NCBI GenBank assembly: GCA_019009955.1
Contig: CM032233.1
Location: forward strand, 98,541,001-98,605,000
Direction of reading: 5' to 3'
Origin: Riptortus pedestris
Taxonomy: Eukaryota > Arthropoda > Insecta > Hemiptera > Alydidae
Length of the DNA stretch: 64,000 bases
Positions within the stretch are counted from its first letter, which is position 1. Each line of letters opens with the position of its first letter. The translations under genes were made by a program, and so were the position numbers. The notes below the pieces were generated by a model, which saw nothing but the letters and a program-made list of their open reading frames with translations, was not told the DNA's origin and ran no database searches. This document shows positions 21,779 through 33,391 of this stretch, one piece after another.

Positions 21779-21828
21779 AAAAGTCCATCACGCAGGGGCT
21801 GCGCTAACTAAGCAGATTTCCTAGTTAT
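21779..21828 (-). mobile_element. Solo HINE hairpin terminus
   Basis: 'aaaaagtccatcacgcaggg', 'gctgcgctaactaagcagat' and 'ttcctag', about 48 bp, occur with no HINE body behind them. This is only the hairpin/T-run end of the family, abutting the interrupted HINE at 21231-21778. Confidence 0.75.
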
Positions 21829-22580
21829 TTGAATTTCTGAATACATTATAAGGCTACATCGCCACTCCTATAGGACCAGTAAGATTTACCTCAGACGCCA
21901 GACTAATAGGGAATTAAATATTATATTCCTATAAAACTCTCGTTACATAATATTTATAATGACAATCCCCACATTAAAGAAGTTCATACCAATATGAACA
22001 AAACAGACAAACTATCCCAAATTCTAATATATAAATAACCAAAACTTTATTTAACCCAAAAATGTTATAGTTAGGGAATTCATTATCCTGATATCTTTGA
22101 ATCTTTTCAGATAAATTAGCGTGATTTTGTCTGTAGGTAGAGTTTTAAAGATCCTACAACAGGATGTCCATCCTCCATTTATAAATGAATAAGCATAAAA
22201 ATATTGTTTCAATCTGTATAATGAAATATAACATGTTGTACATAATATTTTTGTTTTTTTTTTCTACTGAAAATAACGGTCAAATGTTTTTGAGTATTAT
22301 AAATAAATAATGAAGAAAGTTGGATCATGCGTGAAATAACAAACAAAACTATTATATTTTCCTCCTCATTAAGGTGTTTTAATACTAACAGGAGTATTCA
22401 CAGTTATTGTATTCTGTTACATAAGAATTATATATTTTTTGCATCAATTTTGCAACAAATAGTAATCTTCTATAATTCCTCCGACTAATTTGCCATAGGA
22501 ATTAACAAGAGTAATGAATATTAATATTTATAAATCATGAGAAGTTATGTAAAATAATAGATATGAGAAACGTATGTTTT

Positions 22581-24195
22581 TAGCAGATTTCCTTTACGGG
22601 AAATCAGCTACCGAGTGCGTACTCATTGACGTGATTTTAGAATAATTTCACCAAATGTCCAACGATCCTATCCAGGAGATGAAGAAAATGAGGTCCATTC
22701 TAAATTATATATATATACATCTAGCTAAGGTACCCCGGCTTCACTGGGAAAATTATTAGAGGCTGAATATTGAGGGTATTTTTATAGCAATGCTTCAATG
22801 TGTACAATTATACTTCCCGTCTGGACCTATTATTTTTCCATAAGGGCAAAGTAACTGTAGGGGACTTATACAATAGAAAATTTAATTTAAAAGAGTACAT
22901 GAAAATGAGTTCCCAATCAACCTCTCTACTGTTTGACACACCGTGAATAATTCAAATCATAATCATGGATAGCATTTATTATAATTAAATAGTATCTATA
23001 AGGCACATATTTTCTGTCAAACCCACTCGGAGCACACATAGTTTAGAAATACTCGGTTATAAGTAGAAAGAAATTCCAATAGTGCCAACATTTAACAGGA
23101 AATAAGTTAATACAATTAACTGTGCTAGCCTTCCTGTAACTTCCCCTTTCGCTTGAGATTTATAACCTCACTATACATGGAACTACCATATAAGTCTAAA
23201 AAATGTAACATTATTCCGCCTATATCAAATAAACATTAATTAGTACTAATACAATTGGTTACCCCCACTATAATTTTAGCGTATATCTCGTTTATACTTT
23301 GTTAAACGACAAGACAGTGGATGCATCAAAAGTTACTCTAAATAACAAAATAAAAACCTTCTGTAATGTGCATGAGATAATAAGCTTCCCGGATAACCCC
23401 CCCCCCTATGTCGCCCGTAGAAATGTTAACATGGCTTATTTTCATGGAGGAGTGGATGTTATTTCACATATCGAGTTTTGTTTAATTCGGTTGTCAAAAG
23501 TATATATAACAAAAGTTACTTCAAATAACACAGTAAACAACGTATGTTACGTGCATCAGTTGAAAACCCAATGGGAAACGGAATATCGCAATTTTTCGTT
23601 TCAAGCCTCCCTTATAACCCCCACTCCCGTTTGACCTAAAACTTTTAATATAGCTTATAGATGTAGATGAGATTGTTTTAGGGGCGATCAACTCCATGGT
23701 TATTACGCCCAATATAGCTTATAATTAGGGAAGAGTTAATGATAATTCACATACCGAGTTTTGTTAATTTTGGTTCAACCATTAGTGCCCAATAAAATAG
23801 TTGGCTTCAGCTTTAGTTTTTAGTGTATATCTCGATTATACTTTGTTATACGACAAAAGTGAATATAACACCAGTGGGAGGGGGGTTTAGAGGGGGGGAT
23901 TTTCGAAAATTCGAAATATCTCCGTTACCATACGTCGGAAATTGTATAGAATCAATCTTATTGCAAATTTAATTTACTATAAATATTGTTCTATACATTT
24001 ATTCTCTATCTTGAATATTAACCGAGATATTTGCATTTTTATTAAATTTGGGCCGATAACGGATGACTGTTTCCCGCCAAAAGCTATTTGCGCCCTTTGC
24101 CGCAACTGTTCGGCTCTCGTTTGGAGATTTCTCTATTGTATAACTTGACGTGGGAAATCTGCTTAGTTTACGCAGCCCCTGCGTGATGGACTTTT
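22581..24195 (+). mobile_element. HINE with a reverse-oriented Helitron inside
   Basis: The head starts TAGCAGATTTCC at 22581, and the 'gaagaaaatgaggtccattc' block leads to a short (TA)n. A Helitron on the opposite strand then occupies 22721 to about 23870. HINE sequence resumes with 'ccagtgggaggggggtttag' and 'cgaaatatctccgttacc', and ends 'cgtgggaaatctgcttag', 'tttacgcagcccctgcgtga', 'tggactttt' at 24195. About 150 bp of HINE mid-section are missing at the right junction. Confidence 0.85.
22721..23870 (-). mobile_element. Helitron 3' part, reverse orientation
   Basis: On the minus strand it ends CCGGGGTACCTTAG-CTAG at 22721, a decayed version of the hairpin and CTAG of the 4005-6705 copy. 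Going right it matches that copy's 3' body ('gacacaccgtgaataattc', 'atcatggatagcatttatta') and then two internal ~300-bp units, seen reversed as 'cccttataacccccactccc'. The TC end is absent. The ORF at 23299-23634 is reversed Helitron repeat sequence. Confidence 0.85.
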
Positions 24196-24231
24196 CTTAG
24201 TTTAAGCAGCCCTATCGTGACGAACGTTTTT
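24196..24231 (+). repeat. Duplicated HINE terminal hairpin
   Basis: 'cttagtttaagcagccctat' then 'cgtgacgaacgttttt' follows directly after the HINE terminus that ends at 24195. It repeats the last 36 or so bases of the family (TTAGTTTACGCAG-CCC-CTGCGTGACGGAC-T run) with a few changes. Confidence 0.75.
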
Positions 24232-25352
24232 TGTTTTACTACAAACACTACATACTACGTCTCCTCAAAAGTCAAAAGATATATTCATCAAAACTCTCGG
24301 TAATGCTAGTACTATAAAAAAAATGTATATAGTAAATTGTGTTTAGCATATGTCTTTAACAAAAGTGTTTTCAGTATTATGAACTTCAAAATGTTAGCCC
24401 GTTTGTGTAAATTTTATTATAGGGAAATGCCTGAGCAGAATAGAATATTTAATTTTAATGTAAAGTTAAAACAACAATTATAACTCGATGAGAAATTATA
24501 TTTATTCATACCCATCGGTAATGTGTAACACTGTTCTTTACTCAAATACAATTGCTCATTAACTAACCACTTCAGCTTGAGAATATTCTGTTACCTTAAG
24601 GATTAAATATCTTTTTGCATAAATTTTGCATTAAATATTAATTATTATTATTCTGAATAATGTACCTCAGAAATTAAGACAAGAGATAACTATTAATAGT
24701 AATAAATCATAGGAATTTTTATTTTTTAAAAAAGACATATTCTTTTCCTTCTAAAAGCAAGCACACATATATTGAATTGGACAAGTAGAATTGCTGAATT
24801 TTAACCTTCATTACTGGAAAACAACTCCCACGATGATCCACAAAGGACCTAACTATTTTGCCAATGCCACTAAAAGCCAAATGGTCAACTGGATTATATA
24901 ATCAATCAGATACCATACATCTCATATCTAACCAAATCATTTAGTTGAATAAAAGTACATTAACAATCGTTAAGTAGTATTTGCTATAAACCAAATCTAC
25001 ATTATTGAGTTAAGTGCGCGTAGAAGATTGGATACATTTGTCAGTAGCCTAATATAATGACCTATCTTCCTTGATTAACTTTCACTAAACCAATGGATAC
25101 GGGCAAGCAAACTCGTTCAGTCAAGGATTCTTGTAACTAAACAAGTGGTGAAAGGGAGACATTCCTGCATTCTGTGAATAAATCTTTCCTTTTCTACTAC
25201 ATCATTACCTTTCACCACAATTACAGTTTCCACAATAAAAAATTTAGCACAGCTCTCAGTGGCTGAATGATTCAAGGATATCCTAAGAAAGGAAGTATTT
25301 CACGAAACATAATAAACTAAAGTCCTGTCTAGACAGTTGGTTACAGTTTTAT
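24232..25352. other. Unassigned spacer
   Basis: AT-rich, no ORF of note and no repeat family recognised. Confidence 0.5.
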
Positions 25353-26672
25353 TAGCAGATTTATCTTAAGGGAATCAGTTATTGAGGTTGTACTAATGAT
25401 TTGGTTTTCGAAAAATATCTTCAAATGTCCATCGATCCTACCTAGTAGATGACGAAAATGAGGACTGCTCAAAATTATATATACATACATATATATTTAT
25501 ATATGCAATACTCTGGAATCTATAAGTGCGGATCGACCACACTCCAGTTAAATGTTATAATAAGACGAATTTATATAATTGTAGAATGGTTTTAGTTATC
25601 TTTATGAATTATATTTACTATTTACCCTATATTGCTTTTTTTTTGTTTTTCTTTTATTCTTTTTTTATTGCCATATAATTATTGAACTCAAGAATTTGGA
25701 TTTAATTTATTTATTTAAAAGACAGAATTGTTATTTGTTTTTTTTAATTTGTACAAGGTATAAATCTTTAACAAATAAATATATATTCTATTCTATTCTA
25801 TTCTACATATATATTTATATATACTTGTCTGTTACTGCTCTAGCGGACGTAATTATTGTTTAAACGTTACCAAACTCGATATATAATCCATTAATGTAAA
25901 AATATAGATGAAGTTCATTAACTGCTGAACTCTGTTAAAGGGGTGATTTTCAAAATCGGAATATCTTCGTATTATAAGTCGGATCTAAACATTTTATAGA
26001 ACCAATCTTATTGCAAATTAATAGTTTACTATAGATATTGTTACATACGTATTTTTCTCTATCATGAATATTAACCAAGATTATTGCATTTTTTAGTTTT
26101 CAGGCTCTAGTAAACCCCCACTCTTACACATGTTATATAAGCAGAATGTACCGCTTTATTGAAAGGCTAAATACCAAATATTGTTTTTATTGACCTTTTA
26201 CTGCGTGAGATACATTCAAATACCTTTTCTGATGATGTCACCATTTAACATTTTAATTTCTTATCATGAAATGTTTATTTGTTCTACACCATTCTCGATA
26301 TTTAACTGTTTTATTCAACACTAAATATCATATTAGTTAATGTTAACTAACCATCATATTAGTCAATGGAATTAAATCGGACCCGGAATAGGGGGGGGGG
26401 GTAGAGAAGGGGGATATCGAAAATTCAAAAGACCTCCGTTATTATGATGCTCAACAATTGTTGTCCTATACATTTTCTATCAAATCAAACACTAAGCGAG
26501 CACTTCCTTGTTAGCTATTAGCACTTTCTTGTTTTCTGCCTTTAGTAAACCCCCACTAATACTCATCGATTTTTTACTTAGAAGGAGAGAATATATGGTG
26601 AGATGACATTACTAGTGTGCCATGCCAGTGGATGGGAAATCTGTTTAGTTTACGCAGCCCCAGCGTGACGGA
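25353..26672 (+). mobile_element. HINE, long form, nearly full length
   Basis: TAGCAGATTTATCTTAAGGG begins the copy, followed by 'tccatcgatcctacctagta', the (TA) site, 'gctctagcggacgtaattat', 'aacccccactcttacacatg', a second half with 'ttcaacactaaatatcatat', and the end 'gggaaatctgtttagtttac', 'gcagccccagcgtgacgga'. A retroelement tail is nested at 25505-25803. Confidence 0.88.
25486..25822 (+). mobile_element. Retroelement tail nested in HINE, 19-bp TSD
   Basis: TACATATATATTTATATAT occurs identically at 25486-25504 and 25804-25822. Between them, 25505-25803 is an AT-rich 3' UTR-like stretch ending in a (TTCTA)n tail of about four units. A long exact target duplication plus a simple-repeat tail indicates a 5'-truncated non-LTR insertion. 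I cannot assign the clade from the remaining sequence. Confidence 0.75.
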
Positions 26673-26929
26673 TATATGTATCTGTATATATCATGTAATT
26701 CGCTTAAATAATTAGCTTTCAGTTACTTGATGTACAACTGAAGTATGTATGTTTTTGCGCGGGTGTGTTTGTGTGTGCTTATCAAAATACATATATATTC
26801 ACACTCAAATATTGCATGCGCTCACACAAGAGAAAATTAGCTGTCAGAGTTGTGTACAAATGTCTGTATGCTAATTCAGTTATTCTCATTCTTCATAGTA
26901 AATAGAACCCTTCATTGAATATATATTGT

Positions 26930-27277
26930 ATATTATTGTTAATATGAAATAAGTAAGAGTGGGGGTTTACTGGAGCCTGAAAACTAAAAAAATGCAATAA
27001 AATAAGTTAATATTCATGATAGAGAAAAATATGTATGTAACAATATTTATAGGCAACTACTAATTTGCAATAAGATTGGTTCTATACAATTTTTAGATCC
27101 GACTTATAATACGAAGATATTCCGATTTTCAAAATCCCCCCTTTCCCAGAGTTCAGCAGTTAACGAACTTCATTTATATTTTTACCGATATTGATTATAT
27201 ATCGAGTTTGGTGACGTTCAAACAATAATTGCGTCCGCTAGAGTGGTAACAGACAAGTATATATAAATATATGTATG

Positions 27278-27324
<47 letters not shown>
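26930..27324 (-). mobile_element. HINE fragment ending in (TA)n
   Basis: 'agtaagagtgggggtttact', 'taatttgcaataagattggt' and 'attgcgtccgctagagtgg' place it in the family. It stops in a (TA)n tract at 27283-27324 with no head beyond. Confidence 0.85.
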
Positions 27325-27329
<5 letters not shown>

Positions 27330-28480
27330 TAATGAGTATAACTGAACTCATTTGATGGACAATAACTTAAGTTATCTTTAGATTATACAGTTAGATAGTC
27401 TATTATAAAATGCATTTTCCTTTATTTTCTATCATTTAAATTACTACCTGAATTACTGGAATAAATTACTATCTGAAGAACAATTCTTATCTAGAATCCA
27501 GCCAAATGAAAATAATTCGAAGTATTACAGGCGTGCAATGACACACACCGCAATTGTATTTTTCCAATGGAAATTTGTTAACTTTATTCAATTTAAAAAT
27601 AATTAACGAATAATTTAAATTTTGATTTTAAAGGGCGTTAACAAGTAGATAGATAATTCAGTTGTAGGGATAGATTTGATGGTGTATTCATTAGGGACTT
27701 TCATAGGCTGGAAAGTAATCGTATAATCAGCAACAGTTAATCCTCTCCTATTTACAATATAAACTAGCTTCAGTAGAAAAGAATTATAGAGGCTCTCCCG
27801 ACATATCATAAATTAATAATAATAACACAATGAAATAAATACCATAATCATGGTAAAAGTATAGAAATTCGTATTGAAACGGCTACTTTATTATACCAAT
27901 TAATATTTTTTTTAACTTTACTTCAATAAAAAACTTCAAGATCATTAGAGCCGAATAATTCGTGTTGGCGTTCAAAATACCTGTTTAACATTGTACAGAT
28001 ATTTCTGAAATACCAGCTTAGCTTTTCTGTAAAGAGTTGATTTACCCAAGTTGATGTGGTATATAAGAAATCATTTGTGTATTTTTCATAAATTCCTTTC
28101 GGACCAACAATCTTTTTCCTCCCACAAGTGTCCCAGAATAATAAAATTGTCTTTGGCCTTGAGTACGGTGAATTTCCAGTTTTAGTTTTGGACTGATACA
28201 CTCTAATTGAATGAGTATTATTGTGTCAGCCCTCATGAGCAATTGTCAAAATATTCTGTGAATGTAGTAGAATCGTGTCAGGTGATTTGTCAAGAATACT
28301 CCAAACTTGTCACATGTACTATATATCTTTGGTATGTTACTGATAATTGTGCTTACACGATGTGGAAAACGGAATTTAAAGTGACACGAAATGTCTGTGT
28401 TAGCAACAAAGTCAACATTTCGTTCCTAATTCATTATATGTTATCACTAGGGAATTAACGGATTAGGGCACTTATATATA
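27325..28480. other. Unassigned stretch with a 92-codon minus ORF
   Basis: The minus ORF at 27923-28201 reads ...SPYSRPKTILLFWDTCGRKK..., ...GIYEKYTNDFLYTTSTWVNQ... and ends ...ELFGSNDLEVFY. It has plausible protein-like composition (Trp, Tyr, Phe spread, one Cys) but I recognise no family. It overlaps an ORF in another frame (28042-28242) and opposes one at 28207-28458. It could be a decayed retroelement or a lost gene. Confidence 0.25.
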
Positions 28481-28489
28481 TTTAAAAAA

Positions 28490-28700
28490 TTCTATATAAC
28501 TTACTAAATCTATATAACTTGCTCGGGAAAATTTTAGAGACTGTTATTTTTATATTTTCCACCTCCGCGTTTTGCGACTATGCAATTGGTTAGTATCTTG
28601 ATGAATATATGAAAATGAGTTCATAATAAATGAAGCTTTACTGATGAATGTTGTAAATGAAGCGGAAAATATAAATCATGTTTTTTAAAAACAATAAATC
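28490..28700 (-). mobile_element. Probable decayed Helitron 3' body
   Basis: 'ttgctcgggaaaattttaga' and 'gaatatatgaaaatgagttc' loosely match the reversed Helitron 3' body at 22735-22910. Very degraded. Confidence 0.35.
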
Positions 28701-28783
28701 ATGTGTTTTAAAAAACAATATTCATGATTTTTAATGAATACTATCCATGATGGATTCGAGGGTTTGTCTCAAAGGAAAAAAAA

Positions 28784-29244
28784 GTCCGTCACGCAGGGGC
28801 TGCGTTAACCTAGCTGATTTCCCACGTGCATCGTGTAATTGCATTTATCTCAAAACGTACAAGTTCAATAAGAACAATAATTGGTATTTAGGCTTCAAAT
28901 AAGGTTTTTCATTGTTAATATGAAATGAGTAGGAGAGGGGGTTTACGGAAGGCCGAAAACTAAAGAAATGCAAATATCTTGATTAATAATCAAGATATTG
29001 AAAAACATATATAACAACATTTATAGAACATTACATTTGCAATAATATTGATTCTATGCAATATTTCGATCCGACGTATAACAACGGAGATATTTCGAAT
29101 TTTCGAAAATCTTCCCCTCTAAGCCCCCCTCCCTAGCCGGACCTTAGCCGTTAACGAAATTGATCTTTCTTTTTACATGAAACGTTTAAATAGCGAATTT
29201 GGTAACGATCAGACAAAAATTGAGACCGCTAGAGCGTTAACAGA

Positions 29245-29295
<51 letters not shown>

Positions 29296-29414
29296 GAAAG
29301 GACCCCATTTTAATTATCTCCTGGGTAGGATCGATGGACATTGGAAGAAATTTTCGAAAACCACATCATGAGTACAGCCTCAATAGCTGATTTCCCCTTA
29401 AGGGAAATCTGCTA
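28784..29414 (-). mobile_element. HINE, full-length short form
   Basis: Starts GTCCGTCACGCAGGGGCTGC after an A run and ends 'agctgatttccccttaaggg', 'aaatctgcta'. The (TA)n tract lies at 29248-29290, at the same internal position as in other copies. The ORF at 29177-29371 is HINE sequence. Confidence 0.92.
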
Positions 29415-29656
29415 ATAATCTTAACAAGAATTTTGTTGGGCTGATCAGAGGAGAGTAATTACTAGCTCCAAAACTGTCCATGTGTGACATTTAGCTCGGC
29501 CTTGCTGCGAGCCAAGCCCCCAACAGCTGGCCGTAGCGGCAGGGCCACCCACCAGCCGCCTCTTACTGTCATAGACATTTTTAAACATATTGCTTCTCGT
29601 GCAGGAATGCTCTCAGTTTTGACCCCCGCCACTCAACTCAGCATCTATGTGAAAAA
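29415..29656. other. GC-rich island between two HINEs
   Basis: About 200 bp with markedly higher GC ('ctgcgagccaagcccccaac', 'ggccgtagcggcagggccac'). The 72-codon ORF at 29484-29702 runs into the next HINE, so its C-terminus is transposon-derived. No family recognised. It may be unique host DNA between two insertions. Confidence 0.35.
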
Positions 29657-30447
29657 GTCCGTCACGCAGGGGTTGCGTAAACTAAGCACATTTCCCTCGT
29701 GAAGTTTAATAAAAACCTACATACTGCTAACACAACACCACCGTGAATATTAGGGGAATAAATACAAACGGTAATAAGATAGCTTTCCCCACTCGACTGG
29801 AAGCGTCTCAAATGTATACAAAGAGGTCTGCCAACGGCTCACCGGAAAGAAATACAATAACTGAAATATATCAGAATATAACGTATTAATTTTATTGAAA
29901 ACTATGTACTATATCTAGTGCTGTAATTTATAGTGAATCAGAATAATTTTTATCTCAATCAATCAAATTTTAGTAGTCTAAGAATTTAAGACGAGCGGGG
30001 TCACAAGAACATATTTACATCTATCTCGTATAATAAAGGTCTCTGGAAAACAATATTTGGTATTTAAGCTTCGAATTATGTGGTTAATTATTATTTTTAT
30101 ATATTGATTCTATACATTTTTTCGAACTGACTTATAGTAAGGGAAATATTTCGAATTTTCAAAATTCTCCCCCTCAAAACCCCTTCTCCACCTGGTCCGA
30201 TTTCAGCCGTTAACGAACTAGATCTTTCTTTTTACATAAAACGACTAAATATCGAGTTTGGTAACGATCAAACAAAAATTGCGACCACTTGAGCGGTAAT
30301 AGACAATATATGTATATATACACAGTTTTGAACGGACCTCATTTTCGTCATCTCCTAGGTAGGATCGATGGGATTCGAAAAAAATTTTCGAAAACTGCGT
30401 CAAGAGTACGACCTCAATAGCTGATTTCCCTTAAGGGAAATCTGCTA
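29657..30447 (-). mobile_element. HINE, full-length long form
   Basis: Starts GTCCGTCACGCAGGGGTTGC and ends 'agctgatttcccttaaggga', 'aatctgcta'. Its (TA)n tract has shrunk to a few units at about 30308-30320. Confidence 0.92.
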
Positions 30448-32493
30448 AAATGTAGCTTTCTAATGTATCATATTCTCTTTGAAGTTATCTGCTATTCTGG
30501 ATGAGTCCCAAAATCACTTTTAATAATTTCTTATGTTATCGTTCTTTCGTCACTTTGAAGAAGATATGACTGTTGCTAGTTTTCAGTTTAGTGATTTCAG
30601 CCCGGTTCAAAGGGCTTAATTTATTCCAATGATTGGACCAGAAATACTTTTCAAAGTCTTTGATAAAAGTCAAAGCGTCTTTTGTAATAACATCCTTTCC
30701 GGTTGACAGGAAGCAATTACAGGTAAGTCAATATATGAATATGAGCGATTGTTTATTCAGTTACTAAAAATGCAGAAGTAGGAACTTTCGTACTTCTAAA
30801 TTTATTTTTCTTCTTTTTAATCCCATCCCTTACCGATTCTTAGGAAGAGAAAAAGATTTATGTTTCCGTTGGCTTTTTTAAACAGTTTGGCAAAATCTTA
30901 TTTTGTACAGCTGTTGGAATGTAGTAGACAGATATGGAGTGGACCGAAATGAGGTGAATGCTTTCTGTAATATAACTTTTACATGTAGAAAACTATAATC
31001 TAATAACAATTTAATTTATATATTTTTTTAATTATTAAAATCTGGGATAAATTATATATCAATGAATTAATTTTTTGAATGCCTACTAAAACATTTTTCA
31101 TTGGGCTGTCTTTAGGTGGTATAACTGGCTGTTCCACATTTTTGATACGCAGTATTTTGGGGGATGCCTTTTCTTTTGAAATAAAAAAGCTTAAATTTTT
31201 AGTGAATTTTAAAAAAAAGTAAAATAAATAGTTAGTGAGATAAAAGGGTAATCCAATTTATGTGCTGATTTATTGGAATTCTTGTCGTGCTTAGCACATT
31301 TAATCTAACCCGCTTTAGAAATACCCGTACATGGAGAAATGCATTTGCGGTTTGAAAAATTGTAGCAAGCAAACAATCAAGGTTGACTGTAATCAATCTA
31401 ATTTTTTTCCGCAAAGAACATACCTTCACTTTCACTCCCAATCAATGGATATGGCAAAATTACCAGCAGCCAAAAATCTGTAACAGAAATAATGAAAATT
31501 AAATTATTTGATTTGATTTGATTTATTTATTTATGGACATCACATCAAAGGTGATTTGCCCTTTCAAAAATTGCACAGTATCAAAAGTAACAAATTGTTA
31601 AATAACAAAAGTAAAATAGATAACAAGAAGTAACAATAAGAAATACCAGAAAAAAACAATGACAAATAACAAACGTGAAATAGATAAACATTTTATATGT
31701 AAACATTAAAAAAAATATATATAAAAAAAATTAGTGATGAGTATAGTTGGTGGATGATCAGTAGGAAATTAATGGCTGAAAATGATACTTTTTTCTAATA
31801 TTTGACGTAATTTTTTCGTTCAGGGTAAACATATACATGTGTACAAAAGCATCTAAAACATGTGGCATGTGTGTAGTTCTAATATTTATTTATTTATTTA
31901 GTTTATTTAGGTGTGTCGCAATTTAAGCGATTCACACATTTTCTTGTAATGATTCTAAAATAGTAGAGGTAAAGCCACCTTATAAAAACCAATAAAAAGG
32001 GTTAAAAAATCTACAGAGGTAGGTAAAAATACGGTAATTTATTTTTTCTCCAGTGGATATTATTGCAGTCTATTTATTATTATTATATTATTTAATGTTA
32101 TATCTGGTTGAAAATGTGTGTGTCTTTGAGGTGTTTCATGACATGAAAATTAAATTAAAAACTGTATCTCTTAAGGAATGAATATGATTCCTGTTTGTAA
32201 AGCTACTTGATGTAATTTATCTATTTTCAATGAAAGAAGATTTAGAAAGAGAGTAGCCCGAAGGACGAGCTGTTTATTCTCAGGTCAGGTATGACCCCCA
32301 TTCGTCCAACTACGTGTCTGCCAGTTGGTTTGTTGCTAAAACTGTCGAGACGCAACATCTTCTGCGTCATCTCAGAGGGGCAACTTCCTGTTATTGTCGC
32401 TGAGAGGGAATTTTCAAATAATTAAGTTCATATTTGAATGAATTTATATATTGAAGGCGTGTAAGCACACGTGGAATTTTCGGTAAATTCCAT
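30448..32493. other. 2-kb region without recognised genes
   Basis: Mostly AT-rich. (TTGAT)n/(TTTA)n-like tracts at 31508-31530 and 31888-31905 look like reversed retroelement tails. A GC-richer segment at 32245-32422 is open in one plus frame (...SPKDELFILRSGMTPIR..., ...NIFCVISEGQLPVIVAERE...) but has no start, splice context or known motif. Confidence 0.35.
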
Positions 32494-33391
32494 TTTAGGA
32501 GATTTCCCTTAAGGGCTCTCCTTAAGGGGGGGGGGAGCTATTCAGGTCTTACTCATGACGCGATTTTCGAAACATTTCTTCAAATGTCCATAGATCCGCT
32601 CTAGCGGTCGCAATTTTTGTTTGATCGTTACCAAATATGATATTTAAACGTTTTATATAAAAAGAAAGATCAAGTTTGTTAATGGCTAAAATTGGACAAG
32701 CAGAAGGGGGTTTAGAGAGGGGGGATTTCCGAAAATTCCAAATACCTATGTTACTATACGTCGGATCGAATAATTGTATAGAAAAAATCTTATTGCAAAT
32801 TAACTTTACTATGAATATTGTATTATACATTTATTATCTATCTTGAATATTAACCGAGATATTTGCATTTTTCAGTTATGAGCCTTCAGCAAACTCCCAC
32901 TTCTACTCATGCCATATTAGCAATAAGTTGTTATATCATGAACCACTTCATTATTAGGTTAAATACCAAATCTTGTTTTCATTTAATTTTTTCTTTAGTG
33001 TGATGTATGTAAATACGTTCTCTTGACCCCGCCCTTCTTTTGTTCTTGGATTACTAATATTTGAGTGATTGAAATAAAACTAATTCTGATTCATTACAAA
33101 TTACAGCACTAGCTTTAGTAACTTACTTTCAATAAAATTAATATGTAGTATTCAGAAATATTTCATTAATGGTTTTTCATTCCGGTATAGAATTCAGGTT
33201 GGCTGGCCTGTTGGTTTACAATTCAGACGCTTTCCGTTGTTATTAACTTGTAACTGAAAGATTTCTTATTACCGTTTTTATCTATTCACTTAATATTCAC
33301 GGTGGTGTTACCAGTATGTATATTTATCTATTGTAAACCTTCGCGTGGGAAATCTGCTTAGTTTACGCAGCCCCTAAGTGAAGGATTTTTT
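32494..33391 (+). mobile_element. HINE with the (TA)n region deleted
   Basis: The head 'aggagatttcccttaaggg' joins a G run and 'cattt...ccatagatcc', then passes directly to 'gctctagcggtcgcaatttt'. The bases between 'gatcc' and 'gctctag' that hold (TA)n in other copies are missing. It ends 'cgtgggaaatctgcttagtt', 'tacgcagcccctaagtgaag', then T. The minus ORF at 32549-32830 is HINE sequence. Confidence 0.88.

Noticed and set aside
25505..25600. 'YSGIYKCGS' in one frame as a GIY-YIG nuclease start (Penelope)
   Set aside because: The YIG half and following residues are absent, and a short match in AT-rich DNA is not enough.
28784..29414. HINE read in the plus direction as a classic Helitron (TC start, palindrome then CTAA end)
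   Set aside because: Several copies end CTAT or CTAAT with inconsistent last bases, and the hairpin plus T run at the other end, subterminal inverted repeats and internal (TA)n fit a Helentron/HINE better. The alternative is not excluded.
32549..32830. Minus ORF of 93 codons
   Set aside because: It is entirely HINE sequence; similar ORFs at 19527-19862, 29177-29371 and 50107-50397 are the same family.
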